From Glandiceps talaboti (Eukaryota; Hemichordata; Enteropneusta; Spengelidae): DNA of 64,000 nucleotides. Location of the stretch: NCBI RefSeq assembly GCF_964340395.1, contig NC_135549.1, forward strand, positions 7,390,001 through 7,454,000, given 5' to 3'. Every line of letters begins with the position of its first letter. Positions within the stretch are counted from its first letter, which is position 1. Below are positions 12,601 through 24,793 of this stretch, piece by piece. Position numbers and translations under genes: made by a program. The notes under the pieces are model-generated. The model made no database searches and was not told the DNA's origin. It was given only the letters and a program-made list of their open reading frames with translations.

Positions 12601-15600
12601 TGATTTATTCTAAGTATTATGTATGTAATACAGTATTTATTTATCATTTTTTTTCTTGTATTTTAAAATTGCAGGAGTTTTGGTCATGGGTTGGGTAACT
12701 GTCTTGGAGATAAAAATTACCTTAGATGTGTTGGAAGAGCACCGAAAGCAGTAAGTACTAGTACTACTTGTCAATCAATCACAATCAAGCTCGAAATATA
12801 CATGTATTACAAATCCAATAATTATACTGAGAATGTATGTGTTCTGATTCTAAACTGAGTTTAGATTGTTGAGCTGAGAACAGTTTATATTGCACCAAAA
12901 TAAATCAGGTAAAAAATGGAATCTTATTTACTGTTAACTCCGAGTAAGAACAGATAAGAAAGGCAGATTTAATAGGTATGAATAATTACAGTAATTTACA
13001 CAATTGATGTGGCTGTAAGTATACTTCAAGGTGTTTTCTCTTGCCAAAATAAAGTGTAGCACAAAGGGTAAAAATAACTCTTTTTTCCACCATAATTTTT
13101 GAGCATCAAAATAGATGTATGCAGTATCCTATGAAGGCAAGTTTTTCTTCCATTGCTTATTAAGTTATACTTTATATGTCCTATAGCCACAGCCATTGTA
13201 CAGCATTGAGGAAATGAAGCGAGCTGATATTGATGAAGCACTAGAGGAGGCAAGATACAAGAAAGCTAACCCAATATCAATGGGTTATCCACAAAGTCAT
13301 CAAGCTGCTGCTGTTCCATCCAACTCAGTTGGTCCAAACCAACTAAATAACCATCAAAATGGCAGTAATAATCTACACAACCATCAAGTAACCACTATGT
13401 CATCACCTAAGCCATCTGCCATGAATCAACAAACTAAGCACTCGACTGCCACAGTGTCAGTTTGCCCAGACTCTGTATCTCGACAACCTGATAAATATGA
13501 ACAGGAATTGAAAAGACCAAACAAAATAGCACCATTTGTTGAACAAAATCCTGAGCCAAAAACTGTTAGTGATGGCAGGCCCCATCATAAAAATGACATT
13601 AACCCAGTGAACACACCCAAACAAAGTCCTCATGTGGTAGATACTGTTGTCAGAGTTTGTGGAAATGAAGAAAAAATTATGAAAATAAAAAGTACAAATG
13701 GTTTAAACACTCACCAAGAAAACCAAAAAGATGGAACATCTTCACCAGCTCATTTTGAAAAGTAAGTACTGCGCTGTCTCTCTCAGTAGTGAAATCAACA
13801 TCTCATAGTTCATATCATAATTTCATTGCACCAAACATTTAGTCAGTAAATTGATGAATTGTAAATTCCCTGTATAAATTACAGGTAATTAATCTGAAAT
13901 TAAAGAATCACTAATTCTACAAATTGTGTCAGATTATCATGATAATAAAGTGATTGAAAATATCTGTGTGTGACACGTCCACAGCACCAAGTATTGAATA
14001 GCTGTACCATAACTTATCAAATATCAGAATGCCAGTTTTACTTTTGTTGAAAATTGACAATTCAGTGTCATAAATTAGGGTTGAAAACTTTACAAAAAAG
14101 AATGTAAAGTGTGTCTAATTTGCTCAGTAAAAAAACAGTAAAAAAAGACAAACATTGAGAGTAAATGTTTGAGAAATATTTACTTTGAATAGAATCAATA
14201 AATGTATGCATCACCCATTATTATATCTGAGTACAAATTGTGATTTGTGATGTAATAATCACTGGTATACTTACAGGACTCATCTACAGTTACCCAAAAC
14301 TCCAACACCAGAGGAATTACTATTGCAAAGAAAACTAAAACAACAGCAAAAACAACAGGAATTCAAGGAAAGTTTGAAAAGAAAACAGCAGCAACAACAG
14401 AAAGTATCAGAAAATACAGTTGGAACAACAAAGATAGGTAAGTAAAGTATCAATTCTGACAGTGAGAGAGAAAATAACAGTATTTCACTCGTACTAGTTG
14501 TCAGAAATGCACTTATAATCAATCACCTTTCAGTTCTGTTAATGTGTTTGGAGATTTAGACATTTGGTTAATTGACATGGTAAAGACATTCATACAGCAC
14601 TCTTGACGAACTGTCTTTTTTGTATTCCATTTCAGATAAATTTTCACCACTAGCTACATCAACACCATTAGATTTACTGTCTTGCAAGACAAAAACTGTT
14701 GATGTACCACAACCATCCACATCAACCCTACCAGTACTAGATGGTGGCAAGGAAACACCATTGGAAGAAATTCTCATGGGAGAAGGTAAGGATCATGTTG
14801 TTGTAGCCACTCTTTGCTTTCTGTTCCACACAGAATGGAAACAAAAAAACCTGAATGCACTGACATTTTATGTTCACCAACTAAACTGACTGTAGGAGAT
14901 TTCCTTACTCAACCACTACTGGTAAGCTTAGACACATGAAATGTGATTAAAACTAATGAACTTTGGTATCCCAGTAACTTATTTGGAATCAGTGTCAATC
15001 ATAGTAAATGGTTAAACCATGGGATAGACAGTACTACATAAACAGATACAATAATTATATTACACCAGATAAATGTCAAATCGAATCCCTTGATTATCTT
15101 GAACTAATGGTATATCAGAACCATTTTACATTAAACTTCAGAATTGCGATTGATCACCTGTGTTTCTCATTCCTTGTAATATGTAGAGACTAAAATGAAG
15201 AAAAATATTTTCATAATCTCAGTTATTTTCATTCAAATGTCACTCAATATTTGCGATAATTGACCTTAAATAAAAATAATAGTCAGATTGATAACCTGTA
15301 ATTAAAAATTATGAAGACCTGGGATGTAGATGTGATTTTAATTTGTCATTAAAAAATATAAATGGATGGTCATAGTGAAATATTTGTATATGTTTTCCAT
15401 GTGTAGATGATCCAGCATTTTGGGCATCTCAGCTTGCGAAGGATGAAATAGAAGCAGAAAACCTTGTAACTACGGAAACCACGAATCCAACCAACCATGG
15501 CAACCACAGTGAAATGAACAAAGAGAATAGATCAAGAACACCAAGGAAATGTACATTGAGTGGTAACCATGGTAACAATGGCAGAATAAATGAACACTTT

Positions 15601-15841
15601 CAAAATGTGAAATCTTACAGCACTAGACAACGAAGTGGAATAATGACAGGGAAAAGCTACAGTGGAGATAAGTCTAATTCAAGTAAGTACAATGTGGATT
15701 AGACTTGAAACCTTTACATTTGTTCAAATGAAGGCACTATAACACAATTTCATTCCAATTGCAGTTCCTACAGCACAAAGTGAAATGGTAGATTGCAATC
15801 CACAAATGGTTGATAAATTGTACAAGTTACTAATGATGTGA
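6601..15841 (+). CDS. RAD52: RAD52, single-strand annealing / recombination mediator (complete)
   Basis: Nuclear protein that forms rings, anneals complementary single strands and helps load RAD51. Coding exons: 6601-6633, 8294-8395, 10032-10125, 10831-10898, 12349-12467, 12675-12750, 13187-13761, 14277-14437, 14636-14785, 15407-15682, 15765-15841. All borders are GT-AG, phases match, total 1731 nt = 576 aa plus TGA. Residues about 12-175 are the conserved DNA-binding/oligomerisation domain: [12 protein letters not shown], the GGQK turn, [20 protein letters not shown], then [16 protein letters not shown] and [19 protein letters not shown], all very close to vertebrate RAD52. The rest is Asn/Gln/Ser-rich and low complexity; I do not recognise the RPA and RAD51 contact motifs. 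Human RAD52 is 418 aa, so the C-terminal region is about 160 aa longer. The start ([11 protein letters not shown]) matches the family's CFGQ motif. Confidence 0.95.
6881..7080 (+). mobile_element. Decayed non-LTR retrotransposon ORF2 tail in RAD52 intron 1
   Basis: From 6881 one plus frame reads [18 protein letters not shown], then [20 protein letters not shown], the usual C-terminal end of CR1-like reverse-transcriptase polyproteins (pattern RGH..KL....RLD.RK.FF..RV...WN.LP). A frameshift follows and the expected ending ([12 protein letters not shown]) resumes in another frame to about 7080. It is 5'-truncated and inactive. Family assignment is from the recurring motif pattern, not a search. 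Confidence 0.65.
8396..9197 (+). repeat. 50-bp minisatellite carrying repeated copies of the RAD52 exon 2 splice donor
   Basis: About 16 tandem units of 50 bp (one is 56 bp because of a 6-bp ATGCAT-type insertion near 9051; the last is partial) start exactly at the exon 2 donor. Each unit reads roughly ATGCATAATAATTATATATC then AAGAGTAGGACCAGGTGGTC then AAAAGGTAAT. The second and third blocks are a copy of the last 24 nt or so of exon 2 plus GTAAT of the intron, so the array apparently expanded from the exon/intron boundary. Variants follow a three-unit (150 bp) pattern: units at 8701, 8851 and 9001 share ATGTATAATA, and units at 8751 and 8901 share TATACC. Confidence 0.95.
9535..9765. repeat. 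Imperfect minisatellite, about 55-60 bp unit
   Basis: Four to five diverged copies of a unit containing 'cagtgaccttggaataatct', 'gacctatacatatgtacatg' and variants, in RAD52 intron 2. The last copy is shortened. It produces an open frame on the minus strand with a 20-residue repeat that is not a gene. Confidence 0.75.
15563..15576. promoter_or_regulatory. Perfect palindromic RFX X-box-like motif inside RAD52 exon 10
   Basis: GTAACCATGGTAAC fits the X-box consensus GTNRCC-N2-RGYAAC exactly and is a perfect palindrome. A second imperfect copy, CCAACCATGGCAAC, lies at 15491-15504. Both are in coding sequence (Gly-Asn-His-Gly-Asn type residues), so this may be chance in a low-complexity Asn-rich segment. 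The next gene, CCDC66, is ciliary, and RFX factors drive ciliary genes, hence the mention. Confidence 0.3.
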
Positions 15842-17043
15842 TGATATTGAGAATTATCAGATTTTCAACAACCTTCCATCAGAATTTTATACATTTTCCA
15901 ATCCTATATTTTGCACAACTTGTTGACTTTTTTGTCAATTTAAGAGTGGACATACCAAGGGAGATATTTGTTTTCGTTATTATGTGCATCTTATAGCAGA
16001 ACCAATAATTCAAAACCACCCTGCAAAACATATTATATATTTCTTACACCTTACTTCACTATAACTTGTTGAACACATAGAACATAACTGTAAATGCATC
16101 AAGAAGGATTCTCCCACTATTCCCTGCTGCCAACTCATACAACAGCAACTATACCCACTGTTTCTTTTTTGTTTTTTTATAGGTTCTTTCAACACCAAAA
16201 GGAGAAAAATGGACTCTATGTAGGATGTTTTATATATATTGGAAATATCTTAATACTCATGTATTTTATTATCATTATTGTGTGTGCATGTCATCATGGC
16301 ATACATGTAATGTATACCTGACTGCAACAAAGCTTACACTGATATTCAATGTAGTCTTTCAGGAGCAAAATTCAAAATCCAATATTTCAACTTGTAGAGT
16401 TAAAAAGCATGATTGGTGATAATATGAATTTTTTAAATAGAGGTCAAAATGACATCAAGATTAAGTCAATTTAGAATCCAATATGGCCACCAAATCCAAT
16501 ATGGCCACTGACTACTTTTTTACAGCAAATGTATGGAAAAATAAAAGACTGTCAATATCCTTGAAAACAAGACCATCAGATTTCTTTTATTGTTTCAAAA
16601 GAACCAGGAACAAGCTTATGTGTGGCAGATTTTGAAGTGATTTTACATGTAAGAACTTTGCTTTTTTAGGAGAATTGGTCCCCGAGATGTATTGTACTTA
16701 AAATTTTACATACTCACCAATGTGATAAAAATGATATATCTAGTAGCAGAGTTCCATTGAATTCATGGACCTCTAGATGTTATCAAACAGGATTGGTTGC
16801 AACATTGTAGAAAAGGAATAACCAAGTTTTATATTTTATTCTGAAGGATTGACTATGATGATTAATGGATTTTATCATTGATAACAAGAATGAGATTATA
16901 ATTTTTATACTTTTCATTTTTTAGTGTTTCAATTTTTTATGTGCTACCTACTCAAATATTAGCATTTTGTCATGTGATGCACATTATAGGACAGTTAGTG
17001 AGAATGACGATGTTCATGAAAACAACATCATTTTTTATTGAAG

Positions 17044-17310
17044 TGGCCATATGGATGAGGATTGGGTATTTATTTTGGATTTTTAATTTATAAAACAATT
17101 TTATCATACTTGAAAAATCAATGTGAAACAACATATGTCAAGTCTGTGTTTGTAATTCAATAAATTGCAAAAGATTGATAAATGTGCAAAAATGTTGTTA
17201 TTGTATGTACATATACAAACTTGTTGAGTTTTGAAGTAGGACACTGTGATAAAAATGTTTTATAAATTAAAAATCTAATAATAAATACCCAATCCTCATC
17301 CATATGGCCA
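17044..17310. mobile_element. MITE-like element with long terminal inverted repeats
   Basis: The left end, TGGCCATATGGATGAGGATT onward (17044-17103), returns as its reverse complement at the right end (about 17256-17310), with only a few mismatches over about 55 bp. The 150-bp centre is AT-rich and non-coding. No clear target-site duplication is visible. It probably sits in the RAD52 3' UTR. The word 'ccaatatggccac' also occurs twice near 16480-16507. Confidence 0.7.
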
Positions 17311-17586
17311 TTTTTAAGTATAAGATGTGAAAATTTTAAAGCGTAAACAATTCCATGCTATCCACTGCCATCTGTCACCTGATAAATTATCCCATCCAAA
17401 TATAAAAATTCAACTAGAACAAAAAGCAACAGGTTGAAAATATTACTGGTTGTATTATGTCTGCGTGCCATTTTACATGTAAATTAAAATGAAGTGAAAT
17501 TGACACCAATATCAATGGTTTTTATTAATGCAATTAAGTCTTGTGGTTGACTTTGTGGGTGCAAAGTTTATCTTTTTGAATGTTTC

Positions 17587-17592
17587 AATAAA
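17587..17592 (+). terminator. Candidate poly(A) signal for RAD52
   Basis: AATAAA followed within 20-50 nt by a GT/T-rich stretch (TGTGTATTGAATGTCTCTTT), the usual animal polyadenylation layout. An earlier AATAAA at 16540-16545 is an alternative with a poorer downstream element. Confidence 0.4.
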
Positions 17593-17915
17593 ATTGATGT
17601 CATTTTCCATTGTGTATTGAATGTCTCTTTTTCATTGTAGGCTATTATTATCTATGAGCTGTAGACCCTTCTTCTGGGATAACACTTTTACACTGATAAA
17701 TTTGAAGGAAAAAAATGTTTCTTCAACCTCATGAGATAATTATCGTTTAATTTTTCTATCACTGTCCAATTTAGAGGGAATTGTGATCTTGTTTTCTTAC
17801 CCTATAATCAAGTACCACTGTTGACCTAAAAATTTACACTCTGTTGTAGATAGTGTAAAACTATCAATGACCACATGGTGACTATTATGCTGTGAGATAT
17901 CAATCCTATGATGTG

Positions 17916-17950
17916 TCTGTGTGTGTGTGTGGGGGGGGGGGGGGTAACAT

Positions 17951-17987
<37 letters not shown>
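17916..17987. repeat. Compound microsatellite (TG)n-G14-spacer-(AC)n
   Basis: A TG run, then 14 G, then TAACATG, then about 18 AC repeats. TG and AC arms are complementary, so the tract can fold back with the G run in the loop region. Confidence 0.9.
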
Positions 17988-17991
<4 letters not shown>

Positions 17992-18699
17992 TTTCTGAAT
18001 AGTATTCTGACCATATGTAGCTCTAATCAAATAACATAATCCAGAAAAAGGAACATTTGTAAGAGAGTGGAATTAAGTCAAATTTATTTCAATTTTTGAT
18101 AATTCTTCACTTTTACACTCATTTTGTTGTAGTAAATAGATTACTATACTAAACAGTTCAAAAGGAGAAAATGAAAGCTAAACTGAAACCATAAACCATG
18201 TAGACAATTATTTCAAAATATTTTGCTGATGTAATAAAATATACCAAAAGTATTGAAATATATGCAATAACATCTTTAATAGATTACATGAAAAGGATGG
18301 ATCTATGTTGAAATGATAAAAGTAATTTGTTCAAAATCCAATTAACATTATTACATACATATTTCATCATATCAGTCTTCTGGTTCCAAAAGAAATGAAA
18401 TACATGTACATGCTAATTTGTCCACTTTGAACGCAGAAATAATTTCATCAATAAATATTTTCTTTTGTTGTTGGAAATCTACGAATGATGGATACATTTT
18501 ATGAATGCAGATTCAGGTGTTTCTAATGTGATATACTGTGCTACATGAATATACAAGAACAATAATGTTATTCCCAGATATAAAATGTACTTTCAACAAG
18601 TGAATTTCTTGGATACTTATGAGGTATGCCTGGATGATGTATTACATGTTACAGAATATTTAGAAAACAATTTAGTGAGTGAAAGTTTCGCATTGAATA

Positions 18700-19505
18700 A
18701 CTTGTAAATTTTTCACTTTTAGAAAGGGGGAAAAAGTTCTTTCTCCGAGTCGAAAGACTTTCTCTGATCCGACTTTACAAGTGACGGTCCACGTACACGT
18801 TCTCAGTGGTATGACTCTTGTGACTAGCGCCACCAGTGTTGGATAACCATTGACCCTTGACATGTCATATGGATTCCTAACAACGGACGACGACGACGTA
18901 CACTTTGTATTCAAGTGTGTAAGAAAAAGGTGAAAATATACAGGATCCATGCAAACAAAGTTTATAGATGGTAAATTATAAGTAATGGAAAAGATACAGT
19001 GATCAAATATGAATATAGGGTAAGTAGAATGTCAAATTTATCGAGGAAATTCAAGATTATGCTGTCAGTCGTTCGACATCCTCAGTCTTCGCCAAAATAC
19101 TAGTCATAATAAATGTCACAGTCGCGAATTTCTGACATTTTTCCAATGCTAAATTCATACCTTGACGTGAATTGAATCATTCATATGGTTTCCATGACAG
19201 AATGGGTATTTGCTATGCAGTGTTCATGAACACAAACAACTCACGTGCTGACACAAACATGATCTAGGCTGTCCACCTTACACAGCGAATGAGACAGTCG
19301 GATCATGTATGTGTTGTAACACGAATTTCAAGAAACATTAAACTGCTTTTGACCAATCTCCTCCTTTTACATTGTCAAACAACTTAATCTTAATACTGGC
19401 CTAGAGAGTTTTAAATGTTAGTTCTAACGGTCGAACAACCTGCAAGTCACTTTAACTCGGTACCTTGTAGAAGAATTCTTCTGTTTGCTACTAACTTACA
19501 CAAAA
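18700..19505 (+). promoter_or_regulatory. Probable CCDC66 promoter region
   Basis: CpG content rises here compared with flanking AT-rich DNA and stays raised up to the CCDC66 start codon at 19506. A CACGTG E-box lies near 19241. I see no TATA box at a fitting distance. Transcription start and any untranslated exon are unknown. Confidence 0.35.
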
Positions 19506-22500
19506 ATGGCCAGTCGTGGTGCGCTAAGTGAACTTCGGATATCTAATCTAAATATGTGAGTAACATTTTCGTCATTTTGATATGACAATTCATTCAATGA
19601 TGTTTGAAGTTGATGGTTTGACTGGGCTGAAGCAATACCTCATGACAGTACAGGCCACAATCATTGTCATTCACATACATATCAACACCAATATTATCAG
19701 TGTGAGACCCTGTGAAAATTGATAGCAATCTGACCTATTGACAGTGTCTCTTTTATACCATAGACTATGTCTATGATTCTACGTGGCTTCAGGACATGCA
19801 TGGAGGTATTCAAAGGACTCTACTAACTCCATGGGGAAAATAGACCCTACATGAAACGTGTACGGTTTATGATGGGACATGATATGAGTACAAATCTGTT
19901 TGTAGCACACCAAGTCAATTCACAAAGTCGATATGCTTAATATGTTTTAACCCAAAGCATTGCCATACTGATGAGCCTACAAATATCTGCCCAGTTTGCA
20001 TGCTGAGTATTCAGGGTTTTGATTACCTGTGTTTGATTCTAAATGTTAGCGTTACTGTACCTTGTAAAAAGTCCAAACAGAGTCCCTGAAAATGCTACAT
20101 CCAAGAGCACAAAAGGGCTCTAGAAATATGGACTCCAGGGACTTCAACACATCTTGATCGAGTGGGATAAAGATGTGTCAAAGTACCTGGAGTCCACATT
20201 TCCATAACTACAGTAATTGTATCATTGTATACTGGTCTTATCACTTTAATGACTGGTACACTGGCACACCACTAGTAATGCATTCTTGTAAGCCAGCTCA
20301 TTTTACTTTGACAGATTGGCACCACCAGTATGTATACTTGCATACACAAGCATATTTTTCCAGCATACAGTGTTAATTATATTGCAGTAATGTAAAATAA
20401 TCCAAAAACAAATTACAGTTTATCACAACAATCCCAATGTTAGCTACATGCAAGTTTTTACACGACTGTTGCATAATTCTGCACATGTTACAGCTGTTGA
20501 CTAAGTAGTTTCAACAATGAAGATCAGATTTTCTAGACACACAGATACATTTTGTATTTTAAAATCTGCTGACAAACCAGTACATCAAATATTCCAGAAA
20601 AAGTCTCTCTTTTTTTAGCATTTTGCGTGAATTCCAAAGTGGGTAACCGTAAGATGACATAACTGCAATTCTAATGTCACATGTCAGTAACCATAACCTG
20701 TGTAGTAAAATGTGGCTGTCCCTCAGAAAATTTGTACACACCATGATAAATATTTGGATACTTATCACGCCACTCTTGGAATAATTTACACTTCTTACAT
20801 TTGTAAGCTACATTCATAATAACAATTTTTACATCTAATTTTGCTATGACTATAGTTGACTGTAGTTCAGTGCAAATATGCCATCACACTACTATCGTCA
20901 AATAATGGTACTACAATTTGTCCTTGTTTCCGTAGGGAAGGGCTACGTATTGCAGCCCTGGCCAAGAAGGGATCTGCTGGAGTCTTTATCATTGGAGGTA
21001 AGTGCTATGATATACATCCTATAATACATACAGGTAAAGTGTAAGGAACTTAATGAAATAGAATGCTACCAAAGTAATAAATATCCAGGCAAATTTGTAG
21101 TATACTGGCTGAAAAAACCTTAGAATTTATCTCAAAGCAACCAAATATAGGAGAAAAGAACTTAAGATATACTAGAAATACTACAATACTTGAAAAATTG
21201 AACCAAAGTATTAGAAAGTCAAAATTTTAAAGTTAAAAAAATACCCCACAGTTAAAACTATGAAGCAGTCAAATGTCATCTAAAGGTTTAACAAAAATAC
21301 ATATAAAAATAAATGTATTTCAACACTATGAAATCACATTACCATCTACCAATTTTCAGATAATGTAAATCACGAAAAGAAAAAAAGGGGACTGCATTCC
21401 AACTGATGTAAATTTGTAAAACAAAATGAAAGGATTTATATATCTCAATGATATGAACGTTAAAATGGGAATTTTTAAGCTTCAACATTAGGACTTTTTC
21501 ATTCATTACTTTCATAATGTTCATGGTATTTCCCACTTATTTTATTACATTGATTTGTCAAAACATTGAATAAATAGTCGAAATCATGTACAATTATATT
21601 TCAGAAACTTGAAAATTTATCTGTAACATTTAAAATCCTTGAGAAATAGTCCAGCAAATAGATGTATTATGTAATATGAATAGTCCTGTCAAGAACATTT
21701 CATTTTGCATGATTTTGCTAATAATGTCTAAACAGTGTTTTACAATTTTAGACCCAAAATGTGACATTTTTAGTGCACTTTTTTGTTTGAAATTAGAAGT
21801 AAAAGTTCAAATATTATAATTTTGTAGGATGGATACTATCGGTAATAGAAACCTGTAGTTGTGTGTATGTGTTTGTTGACCTGTTGGACAGATTATAGCA
21901 GGTTTATCATGGTTACTTGGAGGGCAAGCTGAAATAGTTGCTACTATGCTAGTTAACAAGCCTGCATGTTAATTAAGATTGCAAATCTTCACTGCATAGG
22001 AAATAAATGTACAGCAATGCTACATTCATAGATATGTATATGTAAAGTTGAAGAATTAGCACATATTATATTATGAATTCCAAATATTATAATTTCTCTA
22101 ATGTATGACAGTTTTACCATGTCATATGGTGAGAGCTGTACTAACATAAGTACTATGTAAATATGGATTATAGACCCTGATAAAAACACATACGTGTACA
22201 GTTGTTGTTAAATCATGACAGGCATACAGATCTAGATATAATATTCATCATTAGTGGCTAAAACAGATATTAATGACACAGCAAATTACCATACCTAACA
22301 ATGAACAATTTATCCCCCTTGTTGAAATGCATTCTGCAATAAAAAAAAATTGAATCATTAATTATTATTCAAGTAGCAGTCATTCTCATTAATTAAGTAT
22401 TTGTGGTTTGGTATTTTTAGTAAGCTATTTTAGTAAGCTGTTTTCTGCTCTCAATCAAATCATTCAGGCGTACTTGGGTTTTTTCCTGTCTGCACACACT

Positions 22501-24755
22501 TTTATATTTTACAATTTGACATATACAGTGTAACAGTCCTTTACATAGTAATGACTGGAATTTTTGTTAAAGTGAAGTTGAATACAATTTGTGCTTTTTT
22601 TTAAGATAAAAAAAAAATATTTTTCTGTTAATTTTTTTTTCATCTAATTGTATGGGGAAAATCAAAAGAATGTTATTTCATTCATTTGTCGTAAAATAAA
22701 GTTGCTTTTTAAAGTAAATTTATAGAAAATTGAGTCGTTGCTTTTAAAACTAGAGAGCACTTGTAAGTTCTGTCGTTGTTCTATTTAAAAACCTAAGAAA
22801 GGTGCCCTCAAGTATTGGAGCAGATGCTAATACATGTAATAAACTCCAGATCCTGTACATGGTACAGATCTCCACAAAGACCTAATCAACTGGTAATTGT
22901 CTCATGGACAATATTCAGTCCACAAAGTTTGAGCTATTAAATATCAATCCATAATTTAATGGGGTGTTTTGCTGACAAATCAACAGACAGGCGGACGGAC
23001 GGACGGATGGACAGACAGACAGACAGACAGACTGACAAACAGAAGGAATAGTTAAAACGTAGTCACCATCCAACATCCAGTGGCGATGATAAATTATGAA
23101 TGGATTGCCTATTTGTGATTCTTTGTCATATCTCATACCATGTTTCCTTATCTATCTGTCCTAGTAAAACAAGCATCATCATCATCATCATCATCATCTG
23201 ATGTATCCCTAGCAATATTGATAAGATGATTGTAAAGTGATAACTGAGACATTGCCTACCATGTTTGTACATGTCAGACTATCAATCCTTGGTTAATATA
23301 AGAACAAACAGGCTTGCAAATAATTCAATCTTTGTTTTCACCCACGCAGATCCAGAGCCGAAGAAAAAGAAAAAGGTAAATAAACTGATGATCAATAAAA
23401 TATGTTGTAAACAAAGAGGCATAGAACTGTGATAAATGGTAGATGGATTATTAATGGGATGTGATAGTTTATTATTTGTATGAAAATTGCCATGACTCCC
23501 TATTACCCATCTACCCACCCCCATCCCCACCCCAACCCCTGTATGATATCAATGGCATATCATTACATTAGTAATGTACATACATGTCTATTTGTATGTC
23601 GTCTGTACGATACAATATTCGTGCCATGCTGTTGGCCAGCACTCATTCTTTGAGAAGCCTGATAAGGCTCAACAATATAACACATCGTAACTTACATGTT
23701 AATACATAGTGTAATTTGTCAGCAACAAATTATGTATTTAGGCTATGATACAAACTGCATGATGGCATTAATTATTTGTTTTGTATAGTTAAGATATGAG
23801 AATTACATGTTGTAACAAATAGTTTTATTTTAGTGGCCTTCCTGGTATTGCCCAATATAAGACATTGTGATATGTTGTAACTAATAGTTTAATTTCAGTG
23901 GCCCTTCTGGTATTACCCAATATAAGTACATCATTAGATGTCAAAATACTTGCATTGTGTCATCATTAACATAATAATAAGAATCTAATTGCACATTAAT
24001 AGTCATTAGATTCATTTTGTAATACTTTATGGATTAGATATAATATTAATAACAATGACTTACCTCCCTCAGCATTTAGAACTACTACTAAAATATTGAT
24101 ATGAAATAATGACATCTTAATGTTTGTCAAATAAAAAATTATGTGTATATCAAAGTCTACATACATGTGAGCTGAAAGATTTGATGATGTTGGTGATCCT
24201 GTTAATAATTTGCTAAATATGACTAACAAGGAGAGTAGTGATGAATCTTTCAGTCTAGTAATATACATGCTGTACTATACATTCCCTTCAGGTAATTTAT
24301 AAGCTGAGTTGACCTTATGACCTTAGGTTGACATTTGACCTACCAAGTATTGTACAATGTCTGGCCATACCAAATCTTATTTGTTGTTAAGACATTTCCA
24401 GTCTGCATGTAGTAATCATACCACAGAATTTTGGCTTTAGGTGTGATCTCCACACTTTGCTTTCCCTCACTTTGTTATAGACAGTGATCTAATCAAATAA
24501 TTTGATGCAATTTACAAGGTGTTATCAAATTTCTATAACAGAGGAGAAGTTTGATAAACTATTTTATCTGTAAATTTAGCCATATTTGTAAATATAGCCA
24601 CAATTTTTCTTGGCTAAATAATAGTAAAATACCTTTGCAGATCATGTCAATATCAGATACTTCAACTGATATAGTTTACATGTAAATTGCAAATGTCATG
24701 AATATGATAAACTCTTTGCCAGGTACATGGGAATTTTAGTAAGTATATGGAAATT

Positions 24756-24793
<38 letters not shown>

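Larger units (their letters stand above)
15842..19505. other. RAD52 3' UTR and intergenic region before CCDC66
   Basis: No coding exon is supported here. The first 1.7 kb probably contains the RAD52 3' UTR, with a likely poly(A) signal at 17587. It holds a MITE-like element (17044-17310), a TG/G/CA compound microsatellite (17916-17987) and, from about 18700, a stretch with more CpG that may be the CCDC66 promoter. The small frames at 16094-16419 and 18672-18950 have no recognisable domain. Confidence 0.6.

Noticed and set aside
18672-18950. 92-aa minus ORF upstream of CCDC66
   Set aside because: No domain, no partner exons, and it lies in a CpG-richer probable promoter region where stops are rarer.
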